A DNA stretch of 64,000 nt. Origin: Amycolatopsis regifaucium. GTDB taxonomy: Bacteria; Actinomycetota; Actinomycetes; Mycobacteriales; Pseudonocardiaceae. Both the position numbers and the translations under genes were made by a program. The DNA lies in assembly GCF_001613935.1 (NCBI RefSeq), contig NZ_LQCI01000009.1, positions 406,484 to 470,483 of the forward strand, given 5' to 3'. Below, in pieces: positions 27,760 to 36,784 of this stretch (position 1 is its first letter; every line of letters begins with the position of its first letter). The notes under the pieces were generated by a model that was not told the origin of the DNA, made no database searches, and saw only the letters and a list, made by a program, of their open reading frames with translations.

Positions 27760-27810
27760 GTACCTGAAGGCCCCCTTCCTTGCGCGTGACGGAAGGAAGG
27801 GGGCCATCAC
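27760..27810. repeat. 55-base palindromic element family, diverged copy 2
   Basis: Left arm GTACCTGAAGGCCCCC plus TTCCTTGCGC is followed by GTGAC and right arm GGAAGGAAGGGGGCCATCAC. It is a shorter, imperfect member of the family at 21594-21648. It lies 22 bases after ahcY and could end its transcript. Confidence 0.75.
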
Positions 27811-27995
27811 GGGCCGGCCGCTACCGAACTCACGCGCCGTAGGCGCTTGAACGCTTCCGAGCAGCAGCCATTAGGCCGAATGCGTGAAAACTGCGGCCGG
27901 ATGGACCTGTTTCCGCACGCGAGAACCGGGCATCCCCTAGGTAGCCACACCCCGGCATCAACTCGGCCGGGCGACTACGAAGGAGAAGGTGCCCC

Positions 27996-28151
27996 GTGAT
28001 CATTCTCGGCGTCATCCTGATTGTCATCGGTGTCATCGCCAGCATCCCCGTTCTGTACTCGATCGGGATCGCGCTCGCGGTCATCGGCATCATCCTGGCC
28101 GTTCTCGGGAACACCGGGAAGGCCATCGGCGGTCGCGCCCACTGGTACTGA
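27996..28151 (+). CDS. DUF6131-like small membrane protein
   Basis: This 51-residue protein starts with GTG after AGGAGAAGGTG. It is two hydrophobic helices (IILGVILIVIGVIASIPVLY and IGIALAVIGIILAVLG) and ends GGRAHWY, matching the DUF6131 actinobacterial family as I remember it. It is an integral membrane protein of unknown role. It is shorter than most ORF cut-offs. Confidence 0.75.
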   Translation: MIILGVILIVIGVIASIPVLYSIGIALAVIGIILAVLGNTGKAIGGRAHWY

Positions 28152-28190
28152 GCACCGATCCGGCCCTGGTACTGAGTCCCCGGTACCAGC

Positions 28191-28249
28191 ACGGAAACAG
28201 CACGGGCACGCGGCGTTCCCCTCACGCCGCGTGCCCGTGCTGTTTCCGT
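28191..28249. terminator. 25-base perfect hairpin
   Basis: Arms 28191-28215 and 28225-28249 (beginning ACGGAAACAGCACGGG) pair perfectly around a 9-base loop, 39 bases after the DUF6131 gene. It is a strong terminator-like structure without a long T run. Confidence 0.8.
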
Positions 28250-28298
28250 TCCCCGCCCGTCGGGTATCCACCTTGGACCAGGAGAAGGAGGGAAGCCG

Positions 28299-28520
28299 AT
28301 GCCCGGAACAGACCCCCGCCCATACTTGACGGCGGCGAAATACCCGTGCGGACGCGATGAACTCCTGCGGGCCGCCGCGGCGGCCGGAGCGGGTGACGAC
28401 GTCCTGGGTCCACTGGGGACACTTCCCGCGACCGACTACGCGGACGGAGACGGGGTCTGGGAAGCGGTGTGCGAGTGCGATGGCGCCTCGATCCACGACA
28501 CCGCCAAGGAAGCACCGTGA
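28299..28520 (+). CDS. DUF2795 family protein
   Basis: This 73-residue acidic protein has the DUF2795 pattern: YLTAAKYPCGRDELLRAAAAAGAGDDVLGPLGTLPATDYADGDGVWEAV. The family is small, helical and uncharacterised. The ATG follows GGAGAAGGAGGG, a very strong ribosome site. A hairpin starts 1 base after the stop codon. Confidence 0.75.
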   Translation: MPGTDPRPYLTAAKYPCGRDELLRAAAAAGAGDDVLGPLGTLPATDYADGDGVWEAVCECDGASIHDTAKEAP

Positions 28521-28521
28521 C

Positions 28522-28574
28522 ATGAAGGGGTCCCCCGGCTCCGAGGGGGAGGGAGAGCCGGAGGACCCCGTCAT
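28522..28574. terminator. Hairpin after DUF2795 gene
   Basis: Arms 28522-28541 and 28555-28574 (beginning ATGAAGGGGTCC) pair over 20 positions with two mismatches around a 13-base loop. It ends with ATAGTTAA, a weak T/A tail. Confidence 0.7.
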
Positions 28575-28677
28575 AGTTAACACATTTCCGGCCCGGATGT
28601 ACACGAATGCGTACACCTTCGGGTGGCAATCGGTCCTGATCGCCCCGATCGGGCCGGACTGGTGTATTCGCCGCCGG

Positions 28678-28890
28678 TCAGGAAGCCCGCAGCAGCAGGC
28701 GGGCCTCCACCTCCGCACACGTGCAGTCACCGTCGACGTCCAAGCAGTCGATCGTCAGTGTGTGCCGGGCGAAGTCGAAGTCGACGCAGCCGTCCTCACT
28801 GCATTCGGTGAACCCACCTTCGAGGTGGACCACCAGGGTTCCGTGGCAGTGGTCGAGACCGTCGGCGCAGAACGCGCACTCCATGCTCAT
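28678..28890 (-). CDS. Cysteine-rich small protein, unknown function
   Basis: This 70-residue acidic protein begins MSMECAFCADGLDHCHGTLV. It has eight Cys (two in CxxC spacing) and several His, so it may bind zinc or another metal. The ATG follows GGGAGGCGGC. Similar small proteins are widespread in actinobacteria as I remember; no function is known. Confidence 0.7.
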   Translation of the reverse strand: MSMECAFCADGLDHCHGTLVVHLEGGFTECSEDGCVDFDFARHTLTIDCLDVDGDCTCAEVEARLLLRAS

Positions 28891-29038
28891 GCCGCCTCCC
28901 GCGATCGTTCGAAGATCGCTTCGGAAAAGTTCTCCTCGATTGCCTTACTACCACCGAGGGACGACAGATTCTGGCATACGCGCGGCGTGTCGCGAGACCC
29001 GGGTGGGTGAGCCCGGCCACACCGTCCACAAAGGAGAG

Positions 29039-29899
29039 TCAGGCGCTCTTCGGGGTTCGCTTGCCCGTGGCGGGTTTCTTCGCCGCGGTGGCCTTCTTGG
29101 CGGACGACGCCGACGACTTCCGGCTCTTCTTCGCCTCGCTCACGCTGGCCTGCAACGCCTCCATGAGGTCGACGACGTCACCCTTCGCGCTGACGGCCTT
29201 CGGTTTCGTCGTCTCGCTCCCCGCGGCCTTGGCCTCGATCATGGCCTCCAGCGCCTCGCGGTAGGAGTCGGTGTATTTCTCGGGCTCGAACACCGGCTCC
29301 GAAAGCGAGTCGATCAGTGACCCCGCCATCGTCAGTTCCTGCGGCCGAACCTGCGGCGGGTCGTCGTGGAGGAAACCGAAGTCCGGGACGCGGACCTCGT
29401 CGGGCCACAGCATGGTCGTCATCACCAGGACATCGTTGTGCACCCGGAGGACGGCCAGGGCCTCCCGCTGCCGGATGGCGACCTTCGCGATCGCCACGTG
29501 ACTGGCCTTCTGCAGCGCGTCACGCAGGACGACGTACGGCTTGACCGCGTTCTTCTGCGGCTCGAGGTAATAGGTCTTGTCGAAGTTGATCGGGTCGATC
29601 GACTCCAGCGGCACGAACTCGAGCACGTCGATCGCGCGTGACGAGGCCAGCGGCAGTTCGGCCATGTCCTCGTCGGTGAGCACGACCATCTCGCCGTCGG
29701 GCAGTTCGTAGCCCTTGGCGATCTCGGCGTAGGGCACTTCCTCGCCGTCGATCGTGCAGAACCGCTTGTACTGGATGCGGCCACCGTCGGACTCGTGCAC
29801 CTGGCGCAGCGAGACGTTCTTGTTCTCGGTGGCCGCATAGAGCTGGATCGGGATGCTCACCAGCCCGAACGACACCGAGCCCTTCCACATCGAACGCAT
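29039..29899 (-). CDS. ku: Ku DNA end-binding protein
   Basis: This 286-residue Ku homodimer subunit loads on double-strand ends and recruits LigD in non-homologous end joining. It begins MRSMWKGSVSFGLVSIPIQL, the canonical Ku start, and contains the ring/bridge core to about residue 240. A Lys/Ala/Ser-rich tail (KKSRKSSASSAKKATAAKK) follows, which in actinobacterial Ku contributes DNA binding. It stands alone, 21 kb from the LigD polymerase and 9 kb from the PE-ligase-like gene. Confidence 0.95.
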   Translation of the reverse strand: MRSMWKGSVSFGLVSIPIQLYAATENKNVSLRQVHESDGGRIQYKRFCTIDGEEVPYAEIAKGYELPDGEMVVLTDEDMAELPLASSRAIDVLEFVPLESIDPINFDKTYYLEPQKNAVKPYVVLRDALQKASHVAIAKVAIRQREALAVLRVHNDVLVMTTMLWPDEVRVPDFGFLHDDPPQVRPQELTMAGSLIDSLSEPVFEPEKYTDSYREALEAMIEAKAAGSETTKPKAVSAKGDVVDLMEALQASVSEAKKSRKSSASSAKKATAAKKPATGKRTPKSA

Positions 29900-29972
29900 C
29901 GCGCCGCACCTCCACCGCCGTTACCGACTCGTACTCACGCTCGGTAACAACCGTAGCCCGAAACATCGGACG

Positions 29973-30008
29973 GCGACAGTCCCGTGAACCCGATCGCGGG
30001 ACTGTCGC
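29973..30008. terminator. Hairpin after the StyA-like gene
   Basis: Arms GCGACAGTCCCG (29973-29984) and CGGGACTGTCGC (29997-30008) pair perfectly around a 12-base loop, 10 bases past the stop of the minus-strand conservon operon. Confidence 0.75.
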
Positions 30009-30018
30009 GGGCCGAAAA

Positions 30019-31245
30019 TCACGCTTCGGCCAGGTACTTCTCCGCTTTGGCCGGGTCGAAGAACCAGTGCTGGAAGTCGGTGGGATCGGAGAATCCGTTC
30101 GCGAACCGCGTCGCCACGGCGGGGTTCTCCCCCGCCGCCCCGATGATCTGGAGCACGTGCGGTGGCGGCGGCTGCAGCATCGCGTTGGTCCAGGTCGTGA
30201 CGTGCTGGGCGTACTCCCAGTACTTCTCGAACGCCGCCGTCATCCAATCGGCGTCGAACGGCTTGTCCCCGCGCTCGAGAATCGAGTCCAGATAGGACGC
30301 CGCGCAGTGGCTCGCGTTGTTGGAGCCCTGCCCGGTGATCGGGTCGTTGGCGACCACGACGTCGGCCATGCCCAGCACCAGCGTGCCCGAGGACAGCTTG
30401 CCGACCGCGTTCCGCACGACCGGGGTGTACCCGCCGGCCAGCGTCGCCTTCTCGTCGGTCAGCACGGCGTTCTTGGACCGCTCGTACTCCCACGGGAGGA
30501 ACTGCTTCATCAGCGACAGGATCCGGTCGAGATGCTGCTGTGGCGAAGGCCGGTCGTTCCAGCAGTCCAACGGCCCGCCGGGGATGCCCTCGAAGAACAG
30601 GATGTCGCAGTTCCCGCTCAGCGTGTACGCCGGGATCATGAACAGCTCGCCGACCCCGGGGATGATGTTGAACCGCACGGCGGCCTTGTCCGGGTGTTCC
30701 GGCCGGGGTTCGAGGCCGTGTACGTAGGCCAGGGAGAGCGCGCGCTGCGGTTCGGTGTAGGGGGAACGCTCCGGAATGCGATCGAACAGCTGGACCAGCT
30801 CACCCTTGCCCGCCGCGATGACCACGAGGTCGTACAGCTTCGCCAGTGGCGCCAGGTCCGAGGTGGTGACGCCGTGGATGACGACCTTGCCGCCGCGGTC
30901 CTCGACCAGTTCGAGCCAGCCCGCCATCTTCACCCGCTGGTCCACCGACTGCGCGTACTGCTCCAGCGGCCCGAACCAGTCCAGCACCCGGCTGGAGTCC
31001 GGTCCGGCGATCGAGACGCCGAGCCCCTCCACCTTGACGGTCTCGTTCTCCCACAGGTTCAGCTGGTGGTCGCGCTCGTGCTGCAGCGCGGAGTGGAACA
31101 TGCACTGGGTCGACATCACCTTGCCGGACCGGATCTCCTCCGGCGTCCGTGCCGACATCACCGTGACGTCGTAGTCGTGGTTCAGCAGGCTCAGTGCCAG
31201 CTGCAACCCCGACTGCCCGGCACCGACGATCAGAACCTTGCGCAT
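30019..31245 (-). CDS. StyA-like styrene/indole monooxygenase family flavoprotein
   Basis: This 408-residue protein has a Rossmann FAD motif at the N-terminus (VLIVGAGQSGLQLALSLL) and the StyA-family MSTQCMFHSALQHERD segment. Two-component StyA enzymes epoxidise styrene or indole using reduced FAD from a partner reductase; no styB reductase is adjacent. It follows the conservon GTPase by 25 bases with the ribosome site GGAGGAACG, so it is the last gene of that operon. The natural substrate is unknown. Confidence 0.82.
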   Translation of the reverse strand: MRKVLIVGAGQSGLQLALSLLNHDYDVTVMSARTPEEIRSGKVMSTQCMFHSALQHERDHQLNLWENETVKVEGLGVSIAGPDSSRVLDWFGPLEQYAQSVDQRVKMAGWLELVEDRGGKVVIHGVTTSDLAPLAKLYDLVVIAAGKGELVQLFDRIPERSPYTEPQRALSLAYVHGLEPRPEHPDKAAVRFNIIPGVGELFMIPAYTLSGNCDILFFEGIPGGPLDCWNDRPSPQQHLDRILSLMKQFLPWEYERSKNAVLTDEKATLAGGYTPVVRNAVGKLSSGTLVLGMADVVVANDPITGQGSNNASHCAASYLDSILERGDKPFDADWMTAAFEKYWEYAQHVTTWTNAMLQPPPPHVLQIIGAAGENPAVATRFANGFSDPTDFQHWFFDPAKAEKYLAEA

Positions 31246-31270
31246 CCTCTACGTTCCTCCAGAAAGAGAA

Positions 31271-31927
31271 TCAGCCCACCGAACCGACGAATTCGCGACC
31301 GGGCCCGGAGACCACGGCGAGGGACAACGTGTGCGTCACCAGTTCCTGCAGCGTCGCGACCGCCGACTTCGGGTCGCGCGCGTCGCAGGTGATCAGCGGG
31401 ATCTCCGGGGACAGCGCGAGCGCGTCGCGGACCTCCTCGAGGTCGTGCACCGGCATCCCCTCGAACTGGTTGACCGCGACGATGAACGGCAGTTCGGAGT
31501 CGTTCTCGAAGTAGTTGATCGCGGCGAACGACTGGTCGATGCGGCTCGTGTCGACCAGCACGACGGCGCCGAGCGCGCCGCGCGACAAGTCGTCCCAGAG
31601 GAACCAGAACCGGGCCTGACCCGGCGTGCCGAACAGGTACAGGAGCAGGTCTTCACGCAGGGTGATCCGGCCGAAGTCCATCGCGACCGTGGTGGTGGAC
31701 TTGGTTCCCGGGGGCACCAGCTCGTCGACGCCGACGCCCGCCTCGGTCATCCAGGCCTCGTTGCTCAGCGGCGGGACCTCGGAGACGGAGCCGACGAACG
31801 TCGTCTTGCCCACGCCGAATCCACCGGCGACCACGATCTTCGCCGAAATGGCGAGAAGATCTGTGTCCGACTGGGAACCCGCGACCGCATTCATGTCGCC
31901 AGGGCGCTCTTTCACGACGTCACTCAC
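31271..31927 (-). CDS. cvnD: Conservon small GTPase/ATP-binding protein
   Basis: This 218-residue CvnD-type protein is Ras-like in fold. The P-loop is GGFGVGKTTFVGSVSE (near residue 36). The switch II region is FGTPGQ instead of DxxGQ, and the NKxD motif is reduced to NQFEG, both usual for this family. It is thought to act in a prokaryotic G-protein-like signalling complex with CvnA, B and C at the membrane. A later Met at residue 12 is an alternative start. Confidence 0.9.
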   Translation of the reverse strand: MSDVVKERPGDMNAVAGSQSDTDLLAISAKIVVAGGFGVGKTTFVGSVSEVPPLSNEAWMTEAGVGVDELVPPGTKSTTTVAMDFGRITLREDLLLYLFGTPGQARFWFLWDDLSRGALGAVVLVDTSRIDQSFAAINYFENDSELPFIVAVNQFEGMPVHDLEEVRDALALSPEIPLITCDARDPKSAVATLQELVTHTLSLAVVSGPGREFVGSVG

Positions 31928-32040
31928 GCCCTTCCTGAATGGCGCCCTGACACCCCGAATGCGGGGCGTGACGGCCGGGGCGGGTTCGATTTGGGTACTC
32001 GTGCGGCCAACGACCCGAAGGCTCCGCCGCTCCGTCTGAG

Positions 32041-32424
32041 TCAGACCGGGAGGCGCTTGAGTCCATCGAGGATCCTCTCGAGCACGTTCGTATCGTGGTT
32101 GTAGGCGTGTGCCGTCGGGTGCACGAAGACCGCGCCCTGGGTGGCGAGGTCGCCGATGAGGACGCGGACCACGCCCAGCGGCAGGTCGAGCCCCACCGAC
32201 AGCTCGGCGATCGACGAGCGGTCGCGGGCGCGCTCGTACAGCGAACGCGATTCGGGCATCAGCGCCTCGGCCAGCGCCGGGTCGTAGCGCGGCACCGAGA
32301 TCAGGGTCTCCACCAGCAGCAGGTGACTGCTCTTGGTCCGGCCGCCGGTCAGCGCGTACGGCCGGATTCTGCGGCTGCGCATCTTGACCGGCCGGTCCGG
32401 AGCTTGGTCGCTGGACACGGTCAT
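32041..32424 (-). CDS. cvnC: Conservon DUF742 protein
   Basis: This 127-residue protein has the DUF742 pattern: RPYALTGGRTKS, LLVETLISV and a helix-turn-helix-like IAELSVGLDLPLGVVRVLIGDL. CvnC proteins partner CvnB and CvnD. It begins 19 bases after cvnB. A 113-base gap separates it from cvnD, longer than in most conservons; it holds no ORF or hairpin that I can see. Confidence 0.92.
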   Translation of the reverse strand: MTVSSDQAPDRPVKMRSRRIRPYALTGGRTKSSHLLLVETLISVPRYDPALAEALMPESRSLYERARDRSSIAELSVGLDLPLGVVRVLIGDLATQGAVFVHPTAHAYNHDTNVLERILDGLKRLPV

Positions 32425-32443
32425 CCCTTCCTTCTCCGGATTC

Positions 32444-32878
32444 TCAGGCCTGCGGCCGTCGGGCGGTCAGGACCTGCCGGAGTCCCGCGCGCACTTCGGG
32501 GGTGAGGGCGTGACCGGCGTTGGTGATGAACTGGGTCATCTCGTAGGCGACGACCTTCATGTCACAGTCGGGTTCGGTGAGCACGGCGAGCCCGGCCTCG
32601 GCGCCGATCCCCATGAACAGGAAGTAGCCGCGGGTGAGCCGGATGATGATCTGCTCGCAGTTTCCCTTGCCGAACAACGAGGCACTGTTCCCGGCAAGAC
32701 TGAGCAGGCCGCTGGCGATGGCGGCGAGCTGCTCGGCGTCGTCGTTGGACACCGATTCCGAGGCGGTCAAAGGGAAACCGTCGACGGACATGATCAGCGC
32801 GTGACTGGCGCCGTGCACCTTCCGCACGAAATCGTCGAGCAGCCACGTGAAATCCGTGGTCGCGTCCTGGGCGGTCAC
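32444..32878 (-). CDS. cvnB: Conservon roadblock/LC7 protein
   Basis: This 144-residue roadblock-fold protein reads FTWLLDDFVRKVHGASHALIMSVDGFPLTASE at the start, the typical CvnB opening. It is presumed to be the GTPase-activating or scaffold partner of CvnD. Its ATG overlaps the cvnA stop by 4 bases, so the two are coupled. Confidence 0.93.
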   Translation of the reverse strand: MTAQDATTDFTWLLDDFVRKVHGASHALIMSVDGFPLTASESVSNDDAEQLAAIASGLLSLAGNSASLFGKGNCEQIIIRLTRGYFLFMGIGAEAGLAVLTEPDCDMKVVAYEMTQFITNAGHALTPEVRAGLRQVLTARRPQA

Positions 32879-34098
32879 TGGGTGTTTCCTCCGGTCTCAC
32901 GCTCGCGCCGGTCATCGAGAGCGGCGCGCTCGCCGTCGGTGAAGGCGTCGAGGTCGGCCAGCAGCGCCTCGTGCCCGTCCGCCGAGTCGGCGGGCGGAAT
33001 GGTCGGCGGGGCCGGTTCGTCGGGCAAAGTCCTGATACTGCGGGAAACCCGGCGCGGCAGGCCACTGGGCGTGGTGCCACCGTCGGCGGGCGGGGGGACG
33101 GCGGCACGCGGACGCGGGCTGGGCTTCCGCTCCGGTTCCGCCGAAGACGGCGCGGGGCGGCGCCTCGGCAGCCCCGACGGCGTCGCGACCGGGCTTCCCA
33201 CGGGAGCTCCATTGGCGATCTTCGTCTGCGGCAACACCACGGTTTGCGTGCCGGACCACTGGGTTTCCGCCAGCTCCGACACCACCGGAACCGGCAGCAG
33301 CACGGTGGCGACCGTGCCGTGCGGGGTGCGGCGGTCGAGTTTGACGGTGATCTCGTGCCGGTCGGCGAGCCTGCCGACGACGGCGAGGCCCATGTGCCGC
33401 ACCGAATCGTCGTCGAGGACGGGACCGGCGGCGAGGCGCTCGTTCAGCACCGCGAGGCGTTCCGGTGGCATGCCGATGCCCTCGTCCTCGATGCGGATCA
33501 GCACACTCCCCTGCTCGGTGAGATGCGCGCTGACGCTGACCGGGGAACTCGGCGACGACTGGTTCGCCGCGTTGTCGAACAGCTCCGCGAGGATCCGGCT
33601 GACGTCCTCGGCGGCGAAACCGACGACACCGAGCGGGGCGACACGGCCGATCGTGATCCGCGAGTAGTGGTCGATCGACGACATCGCGGCCCGCATGACG
33701 TCGAGCACGGACGAGGTCCCGGCCGCCGCGTCGTCGGCGTCACGGCCGGCGAGGACGCGCAGGTTCTCGGCGTTGCGCCGCAACCGGGTCGCCAGGTGGT
33801 CGAGCCGGTAGAGCTCGGCGAGCCGGTCGGAGTTCTCCTCCCCCGCCTCCATCGTCTCCAGCTGCGCGAGCAGCTGGTCGAGCAGGTTGAGGTCGCGCAG
33901 CGCGACGTTGGAGCAGACGCCGGCGAGTGCTCCGGCGTCCGGCGCTTCCACGGCGGGCCGCTGTTCCGCAGCCGGTTCGGGCGGCGGCGCCGAAGGGGCG
34001 TGCCGGGGCGGAGCGGCGAGGAACTGCGCCGCGGCGACCCGGGAGCGGTCCAGAAGAACCCGTGAGCGGTCAAGCAAGCCTCGAGCCCGCGTCACCAT
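32875..34098 (-). CDS. cvnA: Conservon sensor kinase-like ATPase
   Basis: This 407-residue protein has a dimerisation region with RLYRLDHLATRLRRNAENLRVLAG (the H of LDHL is the likely phospho-site) and a GHKL ATPase domain with N-box ELFDNAANQSSP and G1 IRIEDEGIGM. The last 130 residues are Pro/Arg-rich and disordered. Unlike many CvnA proteins, no transmembrane sensor region is seen upstream of the kinase core; an alternative GTG 32 codons upstream would add no helix. It starts the operon cvnA-B-C-D-styA-like. Confidence 0.87.
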   Translation of the reverse strand: MVTRARGLLDRSRVLLDRSRVAAAQFLAAPPRHAPSAPPPEPAAEQRPAVEAPDAGALAGVCSNVALRDLNLLDQLLAQLETMEAGEENSDRLAELYRLDHLATRLRRNAENLRVLAGRDADDAAAGTSSVLDVMRAAMSSIDHYSRITIGRVAPLGVVGFAAEDVSRILAELFDNAANQSSPSSPVSVSAHLTEQGSVLIRIEDEGIGMPPERLAVLNERLAAGPVLDDDSVRHMGLAVVGRLADRHEITVKLDRRTPHGTVATVLLPVPVVSELAETQWSGTQTVVLPQTKIANGAPVGSPVATPSGLPRRRPAPSSAEPERKPSPRPRAAVPPPADGGTTPSGLPRRVSRSIRTLPDEPAPPTIPPADSADGHEALLADLDAFTDGERAALDDRRERETGGNTQ

Positions 34099-34312
34099 GT
34101 GCTTCCACTTCTTTCTCTTCACGTACCCGGACCCGTATTGCACTCCCCAGTGACAACGTCCGACATGCAAGCAGACGGAACTACCGGTGTCCACAACCGG
34201 TTTCCGTTCAACCGCTGGCAGTGACCTGATAACGAAAGCGTCGCGGCTGGTGAGCGGTGCGCGCTAGGCCATTCGGCTCAATTTGCCCATCGGCCGCGTC
34301 GTGTCGTGTCCG

Positions 34313-34355
34313 AAAAGTGCGGAGTGCGCATAAATTTGCGCGCCCCGCAACTTTT
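34313..34355. promoter_or_regulatory. Imperfect palindrome upstream of TetR-ABC operon
   Basis: Left arm AAAAGTGCGGAGTGCGCA (34313-34330) mirrors TTTGCGCGCCCCGCAACTTTT in parts (34335-34355), with one bulge and two G/A or T/C changes. It sits 17 bases before the TetR GTG and probably binds that repressor. Confidence 0.5.
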
Positions 34356-34371
34356 CTCTACCCTGGCCGTC

Positions 34372-35019
34372 GTGACCACCGACTCGGCCGCTCCTCTCGG
34401 ACTACGCGAACGCAAGAAGCGCGCGGCACGGCGCGCCATGAGCGAGGCCGCGTTGAAACTCGCCATGGAGAAGGGCGTCGAGCAGGTCCGCGTCGAGGAC
34501 ATCGCCGGCGCCGTGGGAGTCTCGCCACGCACGTTCAACAACTACTTCTCCAGCAAGGAGGAGGCGATCTGCTCGTTCATCGTCGAACGACAGGAACGCC
34601 TGCGGGAGGCGCTGCGCACGCGGCCGCCGGAAGAGACGCTGTGGGAGGCGGTCAGCGCCGCGACGCTGGAGACCTACAGCCGCGACGGTGAGCCGAACCG
34701 CGACTCGGTGAAGGTCGCGCGCTCGATGATCCTGCACCCGTCGGTGCACGGCGAGTTCCTCAAGGCGCACGCCACCGTCGAGCAGGTACTCGCCGAGGCG
34801 ATCCTGGAACGGGCGGGAGCCGGGCCGGAAAACGCGTTGAACGCGCGGCTCATGGCGGCGATCGTGGAGTCCGCGGTGAAGACCGCGTTCTTCAACTGGC
34901 TGGTGAACGAGGGTGCCGAGCCGTTCCTGAGCACGGTCGAGACCCTCCTGCGCGAGGCCTCGTCCGGCGTCCCCTCGCTCACCGGACGCGAACCGGTGAA
35001 GAAACCGAACAAGAAGTAA
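34372..35019 (+). CDS. TetR family regulator of the ABC exporter
   Basis: This 215-residue regulator starts at GTG (VTTDSAAPLGLRERKKRAARRAM). The HTH is at residues about 13-58 (VEDIAGAVGVSPRTFNNYFSSKEEAI), followed by a helical ligand domain of the MftR-like type. An upstream ATG would run through the palindromic operator and is rejected. The ABC exporter genes begin 32 bases downstream on the same strand, so it likely represses the whole operon and responds to an exported compound. Confidence 0.88.
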   Translation: MTTDSAAPLGLRERKKRAARRAMSEAALKLAMEKGVEQVRVEDIAGAVGVSPRTFNNYFSSKEEAICSFIVERQERLREALRTRPPEETLWEAVSAATLETYSRDGEPNRDSVKVARSMILHPSVHGEFLKAHATVEQVLAEAILERAGAGPENALNARLMAAIVESAVKTAFFNWLVNEGAEPFLSTVETLLREASSGVPSLTGREPVKKPNKK

Positions 35020-35050
35020 CACCCTACCCACCACTGGGGGAGAAACCGTT

Positions 35051-36784
35051 GTGCTGACCAAGCTGTTGCGCACTCACCTGCGCCCATACCGGCGAGACCT
35101 GTGGCTGATCGTGCTGCTGCAGTTCGTCCAGACCCTCGCCGGGCTCTACCTGCCGACCCTGAACGCCGACATCATCGACGACGGCGTGGTCAAGGGCGAC
35201 ATCGACTACATCCTCGGCGTCGGCGGCGTGATGCTGCTGGTGTCGCTGGTGCAGATCGCGTGCTCGATCGGCGCCGTCTACTTCGGCGCCCGCACCGCGA
35301 TGGCGGTCGGCCGCGACGTCCGCGCCGCGATCTTCCACCGCGTACAGGACTTCTCCGCCCGCGAAGTCGGCCAGTTCGGCACACCGTCACTGATCACCCG
35401 CACCACCAACGACGTCCAGCAGGTGCAGATGCTGACGTTGATGGCGTTCACCCTGATGGTGTCGGCGCCGATCATGTGCTTCGGCGGCATCGTCATGGCG
35501 CTGAACCAGGACGTCACGCTGTCCTGGCTGCTGGTGGTCGTGGTCCCGATCCTGGGCATCTCGGTCGGCGTGATCATCGCGAAGATGCGCCCGGCCTTCC
35601 GGCTGATGCAGGAGCGGATCGACAAGATCAACCAGATCCTGCGCGAGCAGATCATGGGCATCCGCGTGATCAGAGCCTTCGTCAAGGACACCCACGAGCG
35701 GCGGCGGTTCACCACGGCCAACACCGCGCTGCTGGACGTCTCACTGATCGTCGGCAGGCTCATGGCACTGATGTTCCCCATCGTCATGCTCGTGATGAAC
35801 GCCTCCAGCGTCGCCGTGCTGTGGTTCGGCGGGCTGCGCATCGACGACGGCAGCATGCAGATCGGCGCGCTGACCGCGTTCCTGTCCTATCTGATGCAGA
35901 TCCTGATGGCGGTCATGATGGCCACCTTCATGTTCATGATGGTGCCGCGCGCCGAGGTCAGTGCCGAGCGCATCACCGAGGTGCTCGACACCCACTCCAG
36001 TGTCGTCCTGCCGCTGAACCCGGTCAGCCCCGGGCGAGTGCACGGGCGGCTTGAGCTGTCCAATGTGGAATTCCGTTACCCGGGCGCGGAAAAGCCGGTC
36101 CTGCAGGAGATCTCGCTGCTCGCCAGTCCCGGCGAGACGACCGCGATCATCGGCAGCACCGGCAGCGGGAAGACCACGCTGCTCAACCTCATCCCGCGGC
36201 TGATGGACGCCACCGACGGCTCCGTGCGGGTCGACGGCGTCGACGTCCGCGAACTGGATCCGACCGTGCTGTCCGACGCCGTCGGGCTGGTACCGCAGAA
36301 GCCGTACCTGTTCGCCGGGACGGTCGCGAGCAACCTCCGCTACGGCAAGGCCGACGCCACCGACGAGGAACTGTGGCACGCGCTGGAGGTGGCACAGGGC
36401 AAGGAGTTCGTCGAGCGGATGCCCGAGGGCCTCGACTCCCCCATCGCACAGGGCGGCACCAACGTCTCCGGTGGTCAGCGGCAGCGGCTCGCGATCGCGC
36501 GCATGCTGGTGCGCCGCCCCGAGATCTACCTCTTCGACGATTCCTTCTCCGCACTCGACTACGCGACCGACGCCGCGCTGCGGCGGGCGCTGGTGGCCGA
36601 GACCGCCGAGGCGACCGTGGTGATCGTCGCGCAGCGGGTCAGCACGATCCGCAACGCCGACCGCATCATCGTGCTCGACGAAGGCCGGGTCGTCGGCAGC
36701 GGAACGCACACCGAACTCATGGACGGTAACGAGACCTACCGGGAAATCGTGCTGTCCCAGCTGACCGAACAGGAGGCCGCCTGA
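35051..36784 (+). CDS. ABC exporter half-transporter, degenerate Walker B subunit
   Basis: This 577-residue half-transporter has six transmembrane helices (residues about 1-310) and a nucleotide-binding domain. Walker A is GSTGSGKTT (about residue 366) and the signature is the normal VSGGQRQR. Walker B is IYLFDDSFSALD, with Asp where the catalytic Glu should be. It starts at GTG with the site GGGGGAG. With the next gene it forms a heterodimeric multidrug-type exporter with one catalytic and one degenerate ATP site. Confidence 0.93.
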   Translation: MLTKLLRTHLRPYRRDLWLIVLLQFVQTLAGLYLPTLNADIIDDGVVKGDIDYILGVGGVMLLVSLVQIACSIGAVYFGARTAMAVGRDVRAAIFHRVQDFSAREVGQFGTPSLITRTTNDVQQVQMLTLMAFTLMVSAPIMCFGGIVMALNQDVTLSWLLVVVVPILGISVGVIIAKMRPAFRLMQERIDKINQILREQIMGIRVIRAFVKDTHERRRFTTANTALLDVSLIVGRLMALMFPIVMLVMNASSVAVLWFGGLRIDDGSMQIGALTAFLSYLMQILMAVMMATFMFMMVPRAEVSAERITEVLDTHSSVVLPLNPVSPGRVHGRLELSNVEFRYPGAEKPVLQEISLLASPGETTAIIGSTGSGKTTLLNLIPRLMDATDGSVRVDGVDVRELDPTVLSDAVGLVPQKPYLFAGTVASNLRYGKADATDEELWHALEVAQGKEFVERMPEGLDSPIAQGGTNVSGGQRQRLAIARMLVRRPEIYLFDDSFSALDYATDAALRRALVAETAEATVVIVAQRVSTIRNADRIIVLDEGRVVGSGTHTELMDGNETYREIVLSQLTEQEAA

